Shown: in pieces, positions 17,285-26,639 of the stretch | Layout of the letters: each line of letters opens with the position of its first letter | Position numbering within the stretch: the stretch's first letter is position 1 | DNA from: Sphingomonas endophytica | GTDB lineage: Bacteria; Pseudomonadota; Alphaproteobacteria; Sphingomonadales; Sphingomonadaceae | Assembly (NCBI RefSeq): GCF_014199415.1 | Contig: NZ_JACIJN010000005.1 | Coordinates: forward strand, 124,001 to 188,000 | Direction of reading: 5' to 3' | DNA: 64,000 bases | The notes under the pieces: model-generated | What the model was told of the DNA's origin: nothing | The model's database searches: none | Seen by the model: only the letters and a program-made list of their open reading frames with translations | Translations under genes and position numbers: made by a program

Positions 17285-19393
17285 ATGACCGAACAACCCT
17301 CCGCCACCTTGCGTCATGCGCCCGACTCACCGCCGCTAGGCCGCTGGGATTGGGACATTCTCGCCGACCGGGTCACCTCCGACGCCGGGTTCGCGCGCCT
17401 GTACGGGGTGGCGCCGGACAAGGCGGCCGCGGGCGCGCCGATCGCCGAATTCTTCCACGGCATTTCGCCACAGGACCTGCCGCGCGTTCGCGCCGCGATC
17501 GCGCGCAGCATCGCCGAGGCTGTGCCGTTCGAGGAGGAATATCGCGTCGCCGGCCCCGGCGGCCGGTGGCGCTGGGTGGCCGCGCAAGGGCGGGTCGACC
17601 GCGACGACAGCGGACGCGTCACGCACCTGCCGGGAATCAGCTTCGACATCGACGCGCGCAAACGCGCCGAGCTGCGGCTGACGGCGCTGGTCGAACTGGG
17701 TGATCGGCTGCGCGATCCGGGCGACGCCGGGGATCTGGCGCTGGCGGCAGCGCGGGTGCTGGGCAATGCGCTCGACGTCAGCCGCGCCGGCTATGGCACC
17801 GTCGATCCGGTCGCGGAAACGATCACCACCGAGCGCGCCTTTTGCGCGGCGGGAATTTCCGCGCTGCCCGCGGTGCTGCACTTCCGGGATTATGGCAGCT
17901 ACATCGAGGATCTGAAGAACGGCGTGACCGTCGCGATCGCCGATGTGCGCGAGGACGACCGCACACGCGATACCGCCGAGGGCTTGCGCGAACTGGCGGC
18001 GATGTCGTTCATCAACATGCCCGTTACCGAACAGGGCGGGTTCGTCGCGCTGTTGTACCTCAACCATGCCGAGCCGCGCGAATGGCTCGACGACGAACTG
18101 GCGCTGGTCCGCGAGGTGGCGGAGCGTACCCGCGACGCGGTCGAACGGCGGCGCGCCGAACACGAGCTGGCGACGCTCAACGAACGGCTGGAGCAGGAGG
18201 TCGAGGCGCGCACCGCCGCGCTGATGGCCGCCGAGGAACAGCTGCGTCAGGCGCACAAGATGGAGGCGGTTGGGCAGCTGACCGGCGGACTGGCACACGA
18301 TTTCAACAATCTGCTGACCGGCATCTCCGGCGCGCTGGAAATGATGCAGGTCCGTGTCGCGCAGGGGCGGATCGGCGAACTGGACCGCTATGTCGCCGCG
18401 GCGCAGGGCGCGGCGCGGCGCGCGGCGGCGCTGACGCACCGGCTGCTCGCCTTCTCGCGCCGCCAGACGCTCGACCCGCGTCCGACCGACGTCAACCGGC
18501 TGGTCGCGGGGATGCAGGAGCTGATCCACCGCACGCTCGGCCCCGCGATCACGCTGGAGGTGGTCGGCGCGGCCGGGCTGTGGAACACATTGGTCGATCC
18601 CAACCAGCTCGAGAATGCGCTGCTGAACCTGTGCATCAACGCGCGCGACGCGATGCCCGATGGCGGGCGCGTGACGATCGAGACCGCAAACAAATGGCTC
18701 GACGAGCGCGCCGCGCGCCCGCGCGACCTGCCGCCTGGCCAGTATCTGTCGCTGTGCGTCAGCGACACCGGCACCGGCATGACCCCGGAGGTGCAGGCGC
18801 GCGCTTTCGATCCCTTCTACACCACTAAGCCGATGGGGGAGGGCACCGGGCTCGGCCTGTCGATGATCTACGGGTTCGCGCGGCAATCGGGCGGGCAGGT
18901 GCGGATCTACAGCGAGCCGGGCGACGGCACGACGGTGTGCATCTATCTGCCGCGGCACCACGGCAGCGTCGACGACGAGAACGAGGCGACACTGCCGCTC
19001 GATCAGGCGCAGCAGGTCGAGGGGATGCCAACGGTGCTGGTCGTCGACGACGAGCCGACCGTGCGGATGCTGGTGATCGAGGTGCTCGACGGGCTGGGCT
19101 ATACCGTGCTGGAGGCGGGCGACGGCGCCGGCGCGCTGCGGATGCTCGACAGCGGGATCCGCCCCGACCTGCTGGTGACCGACGTCGGCCTGCCGGGCCA
19201 GATGAACGGACGGCAGGTCGCGGATGCCGCGCTGGCGCGCTTCCCGACGCTGCGCGTGCTGTTCATCACCGGCTATGCCGAGAATGCGGTGATCGGCAAC
19301 GGGCAGCTCGATCCGCATGTCGCGCTGCTGACCAAGCCGTTCACGATGGAGGGACTGGCCGCCAAGGTTCGGGCGCTGCTCGCCGAGAGCTGA
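17285..19393 (+). CDS. hybrid histidine kinase (PAS–GAF–HisKA–HATPase–REC)
   Basis: A 702-residue soluble hybrid sensor kinase with no membrane segments. A PAS domain with PAC (about 18–125) is followed by a GAF domain (135–290), a short coiled coil (290–325), and a HisKA-like dimerisation domain with phospho-acceptor H338 (GGLAHDFNNLLTG). The ATPase domain follows, with N-box ENALLNLCINARDAM and G-box GEGTGLGLSM. A C-terminal receiver domain has its phospho-Asp in LLVTDVGLPG. The start at 17285 (MTEQPSATL) is chosen because PAS homology begins shortly after. The frame is open to 17099. The signal is unknown. It is convergent with a soluble chemoreceptor gene two bases away. Confidence 0.88.
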   Translation: MTEQPSATLRHAPDSPPLGRWDWDILADRVTSDAGFARLYGVAPDKAAAGAPIAEFFHGISPQDLPRVRAAIARSIAEAVPFEEEYRVAGPGGRWRWVAAQGRVDRDDSGRVTHLPGISFDIDARKRAELRLTALVELGDRLRDPGDAGDLALAAARVLGNALDVSRAGYGTVDPVAETITTERAFCAAGISALPAVLHFRDYGSYIEDLKNGVTVAIADVREDDRTRDTAEGLRELAAMSFINMPVTEQGGFVALLYLNHAEPREWLDDELALVREVAERTRDAVERRRAEHELATLNERLEQEVEARTAALMAAEEQLRQAHKMEAVGQLTGGLAHDFNNLLTGISGALEMMQVRVAQGRIGELDRYVAAAQGAARRAAALTHRLLAFSRRQTLDPRPTDVNRLVAGMQELIHRTLGPAITLEVVGAAGLWNTLVDPNQLENALLNLCINARDAMPDGGRVTIETANKWLDERAARPRDLPPGQYLSLCVSDTGTGMTPEVQARAFDPFYTTKPMGEGTGLGLSMIYGFARQSGGQVRIYSEPGDGTTVCIYLPRHHGSVDDENEATLPLDQAQQVEGMPTVLVVDDEPTVRMLVIEVLDGLGYTVLEAGDGAGALRMLDSGIRPDLLVTDVGLPGQMNGRQVADAALARFPTLRVLFITGYAENAVIGNGQLDPHVALLTKPFTMEGLAAKVRALLAES

Positions 19394-19395
19394 GC

Positions 19396-20724
19396 CTATT
19401 GGCTCAGTTCGGTGAAAAAGCTGCTGACGCCCGACTTCACCGAGCCGACGATCATGGCAAGGCGCTCGACGAGCGTCTGCATGACCTGCGCATCCTCGCC
19501 CGCCTCGCGCGCGCTGCCGAGCACGTCGGCGACCCCGGCCTCGATCCGCAGCGTTGCGGCGCCCGCCTTGCCGACATGTTCGCCGATCGCGCGTCCGGCG
19601 ATCCCCTGCTCGTACACCGCAGCCATCACGCTGGCCGACAATTGCTCGATCGCCTCGACCGCCCGTGCCAGCTCTTCCTGTTCATCGCACACCTCGCCGA
19701 TCGCGGTCCTGATCCGCGCGACCTGCTCGGCGATCCCGGCGGCCGCGGCGCGCGTCTGCGTGGCCAGCGTCCGCACCTCGCCGGCCACCGCGGTGAAGCC
19801 CCGGCCCGCATCGCCGGCGCGGGCGCATTCGATCGCGGCGTTGAGCGCCAACATCCGCGTCTGCTGCGCGATCGTGTCGATCAGCGCACTGACCGAGGCG
19901 ATCGCCTCCGCCGCCTCGCCCAATGCGCCGACCTGCTCGGCACTCGACCGCGCGCGCGCCACCGCATGCTGGGTCGCGACGGTCGCGGCATGCATCCGCT
20001 GCTCGACCGAATCAAGCGCGCCGGCGAAGATCTCCGCATTGACCGCGATTCGCTGCAGGTTGTCGACCGAGCCCGCCGCCGCGTTCGCGACATCGTCGGT
20101 ACGCGTGCGGATCGCCACCGCGCGCTGCGCCACGCGGCGCGACGCGGCATCGACCGCCTGCGACACTTCGCCGAGCCCGCGCACCAGATCGCGCTTGTCG
20201 GCGCGGAAGCGTTGCGCGGCATCCTCGATCCGCAACGCCCGCTGGCGCTCGGCGAAGTGGAGGCGGCTGGCGCGCTCCGCCGCGATGCGCAACAGGCTGG
20301 GTTGATCGACGGTGCCGACGAAGCGGCCGTGGCGCGTCAGGATCAGCCCCTCGGCCCCCTCGGCCCCGCGCCACGCCACCAGCGCCTCAACCGCGGGCGC
20401 CCCGATCTCGATCGCGGGGCACGCACGCATCCGCGCCGCCACGCCCATCGGCAAGCCGCGATTGCTGAGCAGCGCATGACCGAACGGGCCGAACAGCAAC
20501 TGGCGGAGGTCACGCTCCAGCAGCACGCCGCACGGCCGGTCGTGCGCCGCGACGATCGCAATCATCTGGAGATGCGGCGCGGCGCGCAGCAGCTCGACCG
20601 CATCCAGCAGCGCCGCGTCGTGCGGGAGCCTGCTGGCATCGGTCACCCAGCGCACGTCGACCACGTCCGCGGCAGCTTGGGAGGCCGACGTCATCGGCGA
20701 CGGAATGCTGAAGGCCGTCATCAT
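19396..20724 (-). CDS. soluble methyl-accepting chemotaxis-type protein
   Basis: A 442-residue protein with no membrane segment. The N-terminal 150 residues, including LMGVAARM-like and LTRHGRFVGTVD stretches, resemble paired CBS-like modules. The C-terminal half is an MCP signalling domain, with ALNAAIECARAGDAGRGFTAVAGEVRTLATQTRAAA as the hairpin tip region. ALNAAIE replaces the usual ALNAAIEAARAGE, with cysteine in place of alanine. Such cytosolic receptors usually sense internal state. The start is placed at the tandem ATGs 20724/20721. The frame is open to 20832. Confidence 0.8.
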   Translation of the reverse strand: MMTAFSIPSPMTSASQAAADVVDVRWVTDASRLPHDAALLDAVELLRAAPHLQMIAIVAAHDRPCGVLLERDLRQLLFGPFGHALLSNRGLPMGVAARMRACPAIEIGAPAVEALVAWRGAEGAEGLILTRHGRFVGTVDQPSLLRIAAERASRLHFAERQRALRIEDAAQRFRADKRDLVRGLGEVSQAVDAASRRVAQRAVAIRTRTDDVANAAAGSVDNLQRIAVNAEIFAGALDSVEQRMHAATVATQHAVARARSSAEQVGALGEAAEAIASVSALIDTIAQQTRMLALNAAIECARAGDAGRGFTAVAGEVRTLATQTRAAAAGIAEQVARIRTAIGEVCDEQEELARAVEAIEQLSASVMAAVYEQGIAGRAIGEHVGKAGAATLRIEAGVADVLGSAREAGEDAQVMQTLVERLAMIVGSVKSGVSSFFTELSQ

Positions 20725-20796
20725 GCGACGGGCGTAATCGGGGTTAGTAAACGACCCCTTTCCCGCAAATGACCGTTTGATGAAACCTCCCGCGGG

Positions 20797-20824
20797 AAGG
20801 AACCGCGAGGCACCCCCGTTCCTT
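20797..20824. promoter_or_regulatory. inverted repeat upstream of katE
   Basis: AAGGAAC (20797–20803) and GTTCCTT (20818–20824) form a perfect seven-base inverted repeat with a 14-base spacer, 52 bp before the katE start. It could be an operator for stress-controlled katE expression. The left half resembles a GGAAC −35 of general-stress sigma EcfG, but the spacing to a −10 does not fit. Confidence 0.35.
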
Positions 20825-20875
20825 TGATCCAAGATACCCGCGCGTCGTCGCGCGCGGCGTCAGTGAGGATCGTAC

Positions 20876-22960
20876 ATGACCGACATCAAAACCCGCCCGG
20901 CCGGCAACGGCGGCGAGACGCATCAGGTGACCGACGCCGATCATCCGGTGCTGACCACCAACCACGGGACGCCGGTGTCGGACAATCAGAACCAGTTGAA
21001 GGTCGGGCCGCGCGGCCCGGTGCTGCTGGAGGACGAAGTCTATCGCGAGAAGATGAACCATTTCGACCATGAGCGCATCCCGGAGCGGATCGTCCATGCG
21101 CGCGGTTCGGCGGCGCACGGCTATTTCGAATGCACCGACTCGCTAGCCGACATCACCCGCGCCGATTTGTTCCAGAAGAAGGGCCAGCGCACCGAGGTGT
21201 TCGCGCGCTTCTCGACCGTCGCTGGCGGCGCCGGATCGGTCGATACCCCGCGCGACGTGCGCGGCTTCGCGGTGAAATTCTACACGCGCGAGGGCAATTG
21301 GGACCTCGTCGGCAACAACATCCCGGTGTTCTTCATCCAGGATGCGATGAAATTCCCCGACCTGATCCACGCCGCGAAGATGGAGGCCGACCGCGGCTAT
21401 CCGCAGGCGGCGACTGCGCACGACACCTTCTGGGACTTCATCTCGCTGATGCCCGAGGCGACCCATATGATCATGTGGGCGATGTCGGACCGCACCTTGC
21501 CGCGCAGCTTCGCGACGATGGAGGGGTTCGGCATCCACACCTTCCGCTTCGTCAACGCCGAGGGGAAGAGCACCTTCGTCAAATTCCACTGGAAGCCGCG
21601 CGCGGGGCTCGCGTCGACGATCTGGGACGAGACGGTCAAGATCGCCGGCGCCGACCCCGACTTCCAGCGCCGCGACCTGTTCGAGCGGATCAACCGCGGC
21701 GACTATCCCGAATGGGATCTGGGCGTGCAATTGTTCGACGAGGAGTTCGCGAACAGCCAGCCGTATGACGTGCTGGACGCGACCAAGATCATCCCCGAGG
21801 AGGTGTTGCCGGTCCGCATCGTTGGCAAGATGGTGCTAGACCGCTATCCCGACAATTTCTTCGCAGAAACCGAGCAGGTCGCTTTCTGCCCGAGCCATAT
21901 GGTGCCGGGGATCGACCATTCGAACGATCCGCTGCTGCAGGGCCGGCTGTTCAGCTATCAGGACACGCAGATCAAGCGGCTGGGGTCGACCAACTGGCAC
22001 CAGCTGCCGATCAACCAGGCGAAGGGCCGCGCCGATGCGGCAGGCTGTCCGTTCCTGAACATGCAGCGCGACGGGCATATGCAGATGCAGGTGCCCAAGG
22101 GCCGCGCCAATTACGAGCCGAACAGCCTGCATCTCGCCGGCGAACCCGGTGGCCCGCGCGAAGACCCGAACGGCTTCAAGAGCTTCCCCGCCGAGGAAAG
22201 CGGACAGAAACTGCGCATCCGCGCGGAGAGCTTCGCCGATCATTATTCGCAGGCGCGGCTGTTCTGGCGATCGATGGACAAGGCCGAACAGGCGCATATC
22301 GCCTCGGCGTTCGTGTTCGAGCTGAGCAAGGTCTCGATCCCGCACATCCGCGTCGCGCAGCTTGCGAACCTGCGCAATGTCGATGAGGAACTGGCGCAGC
22401 GCGTCGCCGAAGGCCTTGCGATCGACGTGCCCGCGGCGTCGCCGACCAGCGCGCCGGTGCTCGACATGGCCCCTTCCCCGGCGCTGCGCATCGTGCGCGG
22501 GCCGCTGGAGAAGCACACGCTGGAGGGGCGGACGGTCGGCATCCTGTTCGCCGACGGCACCGATCGCGAGGAGTTCGAGTCGACGGTCGCGGCGGTCAAG
22601 GCCGCGGGTGGGCATCCGCTGACGATCGCGCCCAAGGTCGGCGCGGTGCCGCTGTCGGACGGCACGACCGTCGCCGCCGATGCGCAATTGTTCGGGCAGC
22701 CGTCGGTGACGGTCGACGCCTGCGCGGTGATCCTGTCTGCCGAAGCGTGCGCCAAGCTCGTCAAGGAAGGCGCGGCGGTGCAATGGGTGATGGACGCGTT
22801 CGGGCACCTGAAGGCGATCGGGCATAACGATGCGGCCAAGCCGTTGCTCGACAAGGCCGGGGTCGAGCCCGATGCCGGCATCACCGACCTCGAGGCGTTC
22901 GTCGACGCCGCCAAGCAGCGTTACTGGGACCGCGAGCCCAACGTCCGAACGCTGGCCTGA
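20876..22960 (+). CDS. katE: large-subunit catalase (HPII/KatE type)
   Basis: A 694-residue clade-2 catalase converting hydrogen peroxide to water and oxygen. The distal His is H74 ([12 protein letters not shown]), the distal Asn is in [13 protein letters not shown], and the proximal haem Tyr is in [16 protein letters not shown]-terminal flavodoxin/class I amidotransferase-like domain (about 560–690, [17 protein letters not shown]) is typical of HPII. It heads a likely operon: ybhB begins 13 bp after the stop and the DUF3429 gene three bases after that. An inverted repeat lies upstream. Confidence 0.96.
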   Translation: MTDIKTRPAGNGGETHQVTDADHPVLTTNHGTPVSDNQNQLKVGPRGPVLLEDEVYREKMNHFDHERIPERIVHARGSAAHGYFECTDSLADITRADLFQKKGQRTEVFARFSTVAGGAGSVDTPRDVRGFAVKFYTREGNWDLVGNNIPVFFIQDAMKFPDLIHAAKMEADRGYPQAATAHDTFWDFISLMPEATHMIMWAMSDRTLPRSFATMEGFGIHTFRFVNAEGKSTFVKFHWKPRAGLASTIWDETVKIAGADPDFQRRDLFERINRGDYPEWDLGVQLFDEEFANSQPYDVLDATKIIPEEVLPVRIVGKMVLDRYPDNFFAETEQVAFCPSHMVPGIDHSNDPLLQGRLFSYQDTQIKRLGSTNWHQLPINQAKGRADAAGCPFLNMQRDGHMQMQVPKGRANYEPNSLHLAGEPGGPREDPNGFKSFPAEESGQKLRIRAESFADHYSQARLFWRSMDKAEQAHIASAFVFELSKVSIPHIRVAQLANLRNVDEELAQRVAEGLAIDVPAASPTSAPVLDMAPSPALRIVRGPLEKHTLEGRTVGILFADGTDREEFESTVAAVKAAGGHPLTIAPKVGAVPLSDGTTVAADAQLFGQPSVTVDACAVILSAEACAKLVKEGAAVQWVMDAFGHLKAIGHNDAAKPLLDKAGVEPDAGITDLEAFVDAAKQRYWDREPNVRTLA

Positions 22961-22973
22961 GGGAGCTCGGATC

Positions 22974-23597
22974 ATGCTCGAACACGTCCCGCATTGGCTG
23001 GGCAGCCTGATGCACAATGTCCGTGCCGGTCATGCCAAGCTGGCGATCGTGCAGGACGGCATCGTCACCGGCGACGCGCGACTCGAATTGTCCAGCCTCG
23101 CCTTCGCCGATGGCGCGCGCTTGCCGGAACGCTTCACCGCCGATGGCGAGGGCGTGTCGCCACCGCTGACGTGGCGCGGCGTGCCGGCCGGCACCGCGGC
23201 GCTGGCGTTGCTGGTCGAGGACCCCGATGCCCCCGCCACCAACCCGTTGGTCCATGCGGTGGTGTGGAACCTGCCGCCCGAAGACGGGTCGCTCGCCGAA
23301 GGCGCGATCGCGCCGGATGGGCATGGCGCGAACGACGGGTCGGACGTCGGGCGCAACAGCTACAGTCAGGAGGGCTGGCTGCCGCCCGATCCGCCCACCG
23401 GACATGGCAGCCACGATTATGTCTTCCAGCTCTTCGCGCTCGATCGCGCGGCGGCGCTCGACATCAATCCGAGGCGGAGCGATTTGCTCGATGCGATCCG
23501 CGGGCATGTGGTCGCGGCGGGGATGCTGGTCGGCACCTATTCGCGCGGCGAGGAAGCGCCGGTCGGACCGGCAGCACCGGCACCGCAGGTCGCCTGA
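22974..23597 (+). CDS. YbhB/YbcL family PEBP-like protein
   Basis: A 207-residue phosphatidylethanolamine-binding-protein-like protein. Characteristic segments are FTADGEGVSPPLTWRGVP, LLVEDPDAPATNPLVHAVVWNLPP (DPDAP and the H of the anion-binding pocket), and GHGSHDYVFQLFALD. Residues 1–35 precede the PEBP fold. ATG at 22974 has GGGAG 8–12 bases upstream. The family binds anionic ligands or acts as inhibitors, and its bacterial function is unclear. It sits between katE and a DUF3429 gene in one strand run. Confidence 0.88.
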   Translation: MLEHVPHWLGSLMHNVRAGHAKLAIVQDGIVTGDARLELSSLAFADGARLPERFTADGEGVSPPLTWRGVPAGTAALALLVEDPDAPATNPLVHAVVWNLPPEDGSLAEGAIAPDGHGANDGSDVGRNSYSQEGWLPPDPPTGHGSHDYVFQLFALDRAAALDINPRRSDLLDAIRGHVVAAGMLVGTYSRGEEAPVGPAAPAPQVA

Positions 23598-23600
23598 CCC

Positions 23601-24062
23601 ATGACCCCGCTGCCGCAGGTGCGAACCCCGCCGGTAGCGCTGGGGGTCGCCGGGCTGTTGCCGTCGCTCGCCGGCGTCGTGCTGGCGCTGGTCGAGCCGG
23701 CGACGCGCAGCGTGGCAGCGATCGTCGGCGGTGCCTATGCCGCGCTGATCCTGTCATTTCTGGGCGGAATGTGGTGGATGCAGGCGCTGCTGCGAAGCGA
23801 CGCGCGCTGGTGGCCGTATCTGCTGGCGGTCGCGCCGAGCCTCACGGGCTGGGCGGCGCTGCTCGCGGTGGTCGGCGGCGTCGCCCCGCCCGCCGCGGCG
23901 TTGACGGTGCTGGCGCTCGCGCTGCTCGCCAGCCCGCTCGGCGATCGCGCGATCGGGCCGTTGCTGCGCGAGGTGCCGGCGTGGCGGCAGTTACGGCTGA
24001 CGCTCTCGGGTGGGCTCGGCGCGCTGACGCTGGCGCTGGCGCTGATCGCCGGGCGGGGCTGA
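23601..24062 (+). CDS. DUF3429 membrane protein
   Basis: A 153-residue inner-membrane protein with about five hydrophobic segments (near 13–30, 36–58, 70–90, 95–112 and 130–150). AYAALILSFLGGMWWMQAL is typical of DUF3429. Function unknown. It starts three bases after the ybhB-like gene, probably the last gene of the katE operon. It is convergent with the small secreted-protein gene. Confidence 0.82.
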   Translation: MTPLPQVRTPPVALGVAGLLPSLAGVVLALVEPATRSVAAIVGGAYAALILSFLGGMWWMQALLRSDARWWPYLLAVAPSLTGWAALLAVVGGVAPPAAALTVLALALLASPLGDRAIGPLLREVPAWRQLRLTLSGGLGALTLALALIAGRG

Positions 24063-24082
24063 CCCCGCCCGCACGATCCGGT

Positions 24083-24289
24083 TCAGTGCTTGCGCGCTGC
24101 AGCAGCCTTCTTGGCATAATGGTGGTGCGCAACCGCACAGCCCGCGGCGGCGCCCATCACGCCATGACCCTTGCCGACCATATGCCCGGCGAGGCCACCC
24201 GCAGCGGCGCCGCGCAGGCACCCCTTCGCGGAGGCCGGCGAGGCGGCGAGGACCGTGGCGGCAATGGCGGCAATGAGAACGGAACGCAT
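24083..24289 (-). CDS. small secreted glycine/alanine-rich protein
   Basis: A 68-residue protein. The signal peptide is about 1–21 (MRSVLIAAIAATVLAASPASA) and the mature part KGCLRGAAAGGLAGHMVGKGH is rich in Gly/Ala, with a HHHYAKK end. The glycine-zipper-like repeat recalls small membrane-associated proteins. Function unknown. The start is supported by AGGAGAG just upstream of the ATG at 24289. The frame is open to 24469. Confidence 0.75.
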   Translation of the reverse strand: MRSVLIAAIAATVLAASPASAKGCLRGAAAGGLAGHMVGKGHGVMGAAAGCAVAHHHYAKKAAAARKH

Positions 24290-24419
24290 CTCTTCTCTCC
24301 TTGGTCGATGGAGCGAAGATAGGCGCGCGCGGCGCTTTGTCCCGTTACAAAGAGGACAGGCGCCGGACAGGCGCCGACAAGGCGGCCCGGCTGGCAACAG
24401 CCGGTGCCGCCCCGAGACA

Positions 24420-25001
24420 TCAGGCGAGCAGCGGCTGCACCGTCGCCGTGGTGCGGCGGCGCATCGCAAAGCCGACCAGCGCGAAGCCGAGGATCATCAT
24501 CGCCCAGGTCGCCGGTTCCGGCACCGCACCGGCCGGCGGCGGCGTGACCGTGCGGTCGAACTTCACCTGCAGCGAGCTGTCGCGCCCGAACGTCACGTTC
24601 GAGAGGTTGACGGTCACGAAGCCGCCGTCGACGCTGACGGAGCTGTCGTCGAGGCCTTCGACACCGTCGACATTGCCCAGCTCGGCAAAGGTGAACGGAT
24701 TGGTCTCGTTGCTGAAGAACAGCGCGAAGGTCTCGCCGAACGGCGCACCATCGGGCAGTTCGGGGTTATTGGCATAGCTGATCGTCAGCAGCCCGGTGGT
24801 GAAATCGGCGAGCAGCAGCGTGCCGAATCGACCGAAGTCGATTCCGAATTCGCTACCCGCCCCCACGGTCGCGCGCTCGGTCGAACATTCGAAACTAAAT
24901 CCGCCGCACGTCACGGTATCGCCGAGCGATACCGTCGCCGAGGCGGGAGCGGAAAAGACGGCGCCGATGAGCGCCAGACCAGCCAAAAAGTGCTTCTTCA
25001 T
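24420..25001 (-). CDS. PEPxxWA-CTERM sorting domain protein
   Basis: A 193-residue secreted protein. A signal peptide (about 1–22, ending APASA) is followed by a β-rich middle with few cysteines (CGGFSFECS), and a C-terminal sorting signal PEPATWAMMILGFALVGFAMRRR at about 160–182. That signal, the PEP motif, a membrane helix and an Arg cluster, marks it for exosortase processing to the cell surface. No exosortase gene is in the window. Known for the class: surface or exopolysaccharide-associated proteins. A perfect inverted repeat is 58 bp upstream. Confidence 0.9.
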   Translation of the reverse strand: MKKHFLAGLALIGAVFSAPASATVSLGDTVTCGGFSFECSTERATVGAGSEFGIDFGRFGTLLLADFTTGLLTISYANNPELPDGAPFGETFALFFSNETNPFTFAELGNVDGVEGLDDSSVSVDGGFVTVNLSNVTFGRDSSLQVKFDRTVTPPPAGAVPEPATWAMMILGFALVGFAMRRRTTATVQPLLA

Positions 25002-25058
25002 GTCACTCCCCTGTTCGGGCGGCAGCGGCCAACCCCTAAAGGCGTGTTACAGCAATTA

Positions 25059-25075
25059 GTTAACGGAACGTTAAC
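25059..25075. promoter_or_regulatory. perfect inverted repeat upstream of the PEP-CTERM gene
   Basis: GTTAACG-gaa-CGTTAAC, a 7+3+7 perfect dyad in the 89-bp gap between trmB and the PEP-CTERM gene, 58–74 bp before the latter's start. Candidate operator. No matching regulator is identified in the window. Confidence 0.45.
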
Positions 25076-25090
25076 GATGCCGGAGGAGGA

Positions 25091-25771
25091 TCATATGCGG
25101 ATGTACCTGAAATACCAGACCTCGTGTCCCTGTCGCCGCGCCTTGCGCTCGTAACGGGTTTCCGGCCAGTCGGCGGGGCGTTCGAGAAAGTCGCGCGCCG
25201 TCCCGGCCTGCCACACGAAGTCGCGGCGCTGGTTCATCACCATCATCGACCAGCGGCAATAGGTCGGGTCGTCGGTGCCGAGCCGGAACTCCGCGCCCGG
25301 CCTGAGCTTGGCCGCGATCAGGTCGAGCGGGCCGTGGTTCATCATGCGACGCTTGGCATGGCGCGCCTTGGGCCACGGGTCGGGGTGGAGCAGATAAACG
25401 CGCGTCAGCGACTCGTCGGGCAGGCGCTCGATCACCTCCAGCGCGTCGCCCATGTGGATGCGGACGTTGTCGAGCGCGCCATCACGAACGTGGCCGAGCG
25501 CGCCGACCACGCCGTTGAGAAACGGCTCGCAGCCGATGAAGCCGGTGTCCGGCGCCGCCGTCGCCTGCCCCGCGAGATGCTCGCCGGCGCCAAAGCCGAT
25601 CTCGACCTGCAACGCGCGCTCGTCGCCGAACAGCCGCAGGGCGTCTAGCGGTCCGTCGGCGGGGACCGCGATGCGCGGCAGCAGTTCCTCGACCAGTGCC
25701 GCCTGTCCGGCGCGCAACGCATGGCCCTGACGCCGGCCGTAAAGGCGGCGGATCGTTGTGGGATCGTTCAT
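25091..25771 (-). CDS. trmB: tRNA (guanine-N7-)-methyltransferase
   Basis: A 226-residue SAM-dependent enzyme making m7G46 in tRNA. Typical segments: QVEIGFGAGEHL (SAM loop, about 54–65), GCEPFLNGV, YLLHPDPWPKARHAKRRMMN (catalytic region, about 125–144), and the C-terminal TRYERKARRQGHEVWYFRY. The start ATG at 25771 (MNDPTTIRR) is in the usual place. A longer frame to 25993 is not needed. Confidence 0.96.
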   Translation of the reverse strand: MNDPTTIRRLYGRRQGHALRAGQAALVEELLPRIAVPADGPLDALRLFGDERALQVEIGFGAGEHLAGQATAAPDTGFIGCEPFLNGVVGALGHVRDGALDNVRIHMGDALEVIERLPDESLTRVYLLHPDPWPKARHAKRRMMNHGPLDLIAAKLRPGAEFRLGTDDPTYCRWSMMVMNQRRDFVWQAGTARDFLERPADWPETRYERKARRQGHEVWYFRYIRI

Positions 25772-25818
25772 GCAGGCGCGCCTACCGCACGGGCGCGCGA
25801 AACGAAACGGAGGAAGCG

Positions 25819-26583
25819 ATGCGTGCGTGGTGGAGCGGAGTGGCGGTGATCGCGGCGGCGGCGGCGGTGCCGGCGTGGTCGCAACTGTCGAGCCAGACGT
25901 CGATTTCGATGCTGAACGGCGAGGGCGGCTGGACGCAGGCGGTGTTCGTCTGCGATTCGACCGATCGCGACCGCGTGCTGGTGCTGTCCGCACCCGATGC
26001 GCGGCGCGGCGCGACGCTGACCAGCCTGTCGAAGCCGGGGCTGGTGCGCCATCAGGTCGCGGTGCGCGTCGGCGTGGGCGATCCGGGGATGGGGCAGGTC
26101 TATTATCCGCTCACCAACGCCGCGGGGCGTGCGGTCGGCAACGTCCACGCGATCAACCCCGGAATGGTCGAGCCTGGCGCGACGACACCGACCGTCACGT
26201 CGGTCACCTATGGCCGCGACACCACCAGCTGCCGCTTCGCGCCGCAGACGCGCGTGCTGGGGGTGACCGCGAAACGCTCGATCCAGCTGACCCGCAGCGA
26301 GCGCGACGGGTTCGTCTATCGCAGCTACAATCACGACACCGACCTGCCCGCGATCGACCAGCCATGGGGCGGGCGCGACACGCGTGCCTCGCTGACGATC
26401 ACCGGCGGGCGATTGGTCGAGGAGCGCGGCGGGCGGCGCATCTATCAATTCGCGAACGGCGGCTATGTCTATCGCGTGCTCGCGTCGGTCGATCCGGCGA
26501 AGGGCGGCGGCGGAGTGCAGGTCTGGCACGACGGGCGGATGGTGCTCGCCGAACCGTTCGTCGCCTATACCGCAGCCTCTTAG
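25819..26583 (+). CDS. secreted protein of unknown function
   Basis: A 254-residue protein with a signal peptide (about 1–21, AAAAVPAWS). I do not recognise its family. The mature part is β-rich with conserved-looking tracts (GGWTQAVFVCDSTDRDRVLVLS, GMGQVYYPLTNAAGRAVGN, YGRDTTSCRF). Only two cysteines are present and could form a disulfide. AGGAGGA lies before the ATG at 25819. It is divergent from trmB and followed, after 56 bp, by a PAP2 phosphatase gene on the same strand. Confidence 0.75.
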   Translation: MRAWWSGVAVIAAAAAVPAWSQLSSQTSISMLNGEGGWTQAVFVCDSTDRDRVLVLSAPDARRGATLTSLSKPGLVRHQVAVRVGVGDPGMGQVYYPLTNAAGRAVGNVHAINPGMVEPGATTPTVTSVTYGRDTTSCRFAPQTRVLGVTAKRSIQLTRSERDGFVYRSYNHDTDLPAIDQPWGGRDTRASLTITGGRLVEERGGRRIYQFANGGYVYRVLASVDPAKGGGGVQVWHDGRMVLAEPFVAYTAAS

Positions 26584-26639
26584 TCGGGACCGAAAGCGCA
26601 TCCGGCTCGTTGGCAGGCGGACACGCAAGCGGAGCGGAT

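Noticed and set aside
17336..19318. A 660-codon open frame opposite the hybrid kinase gene
   Set aside because: Same GC-driven shadow effect. All kinase and receiver motifs are on the plus strand.
20797..20824. EcfG (general stress) promoter before katE
   Set aside because: GGAAC is present but the next GTT is 14 bases away, about three short of the spacing expected for this sigma factor. It is recorded only as an inverted repeat.
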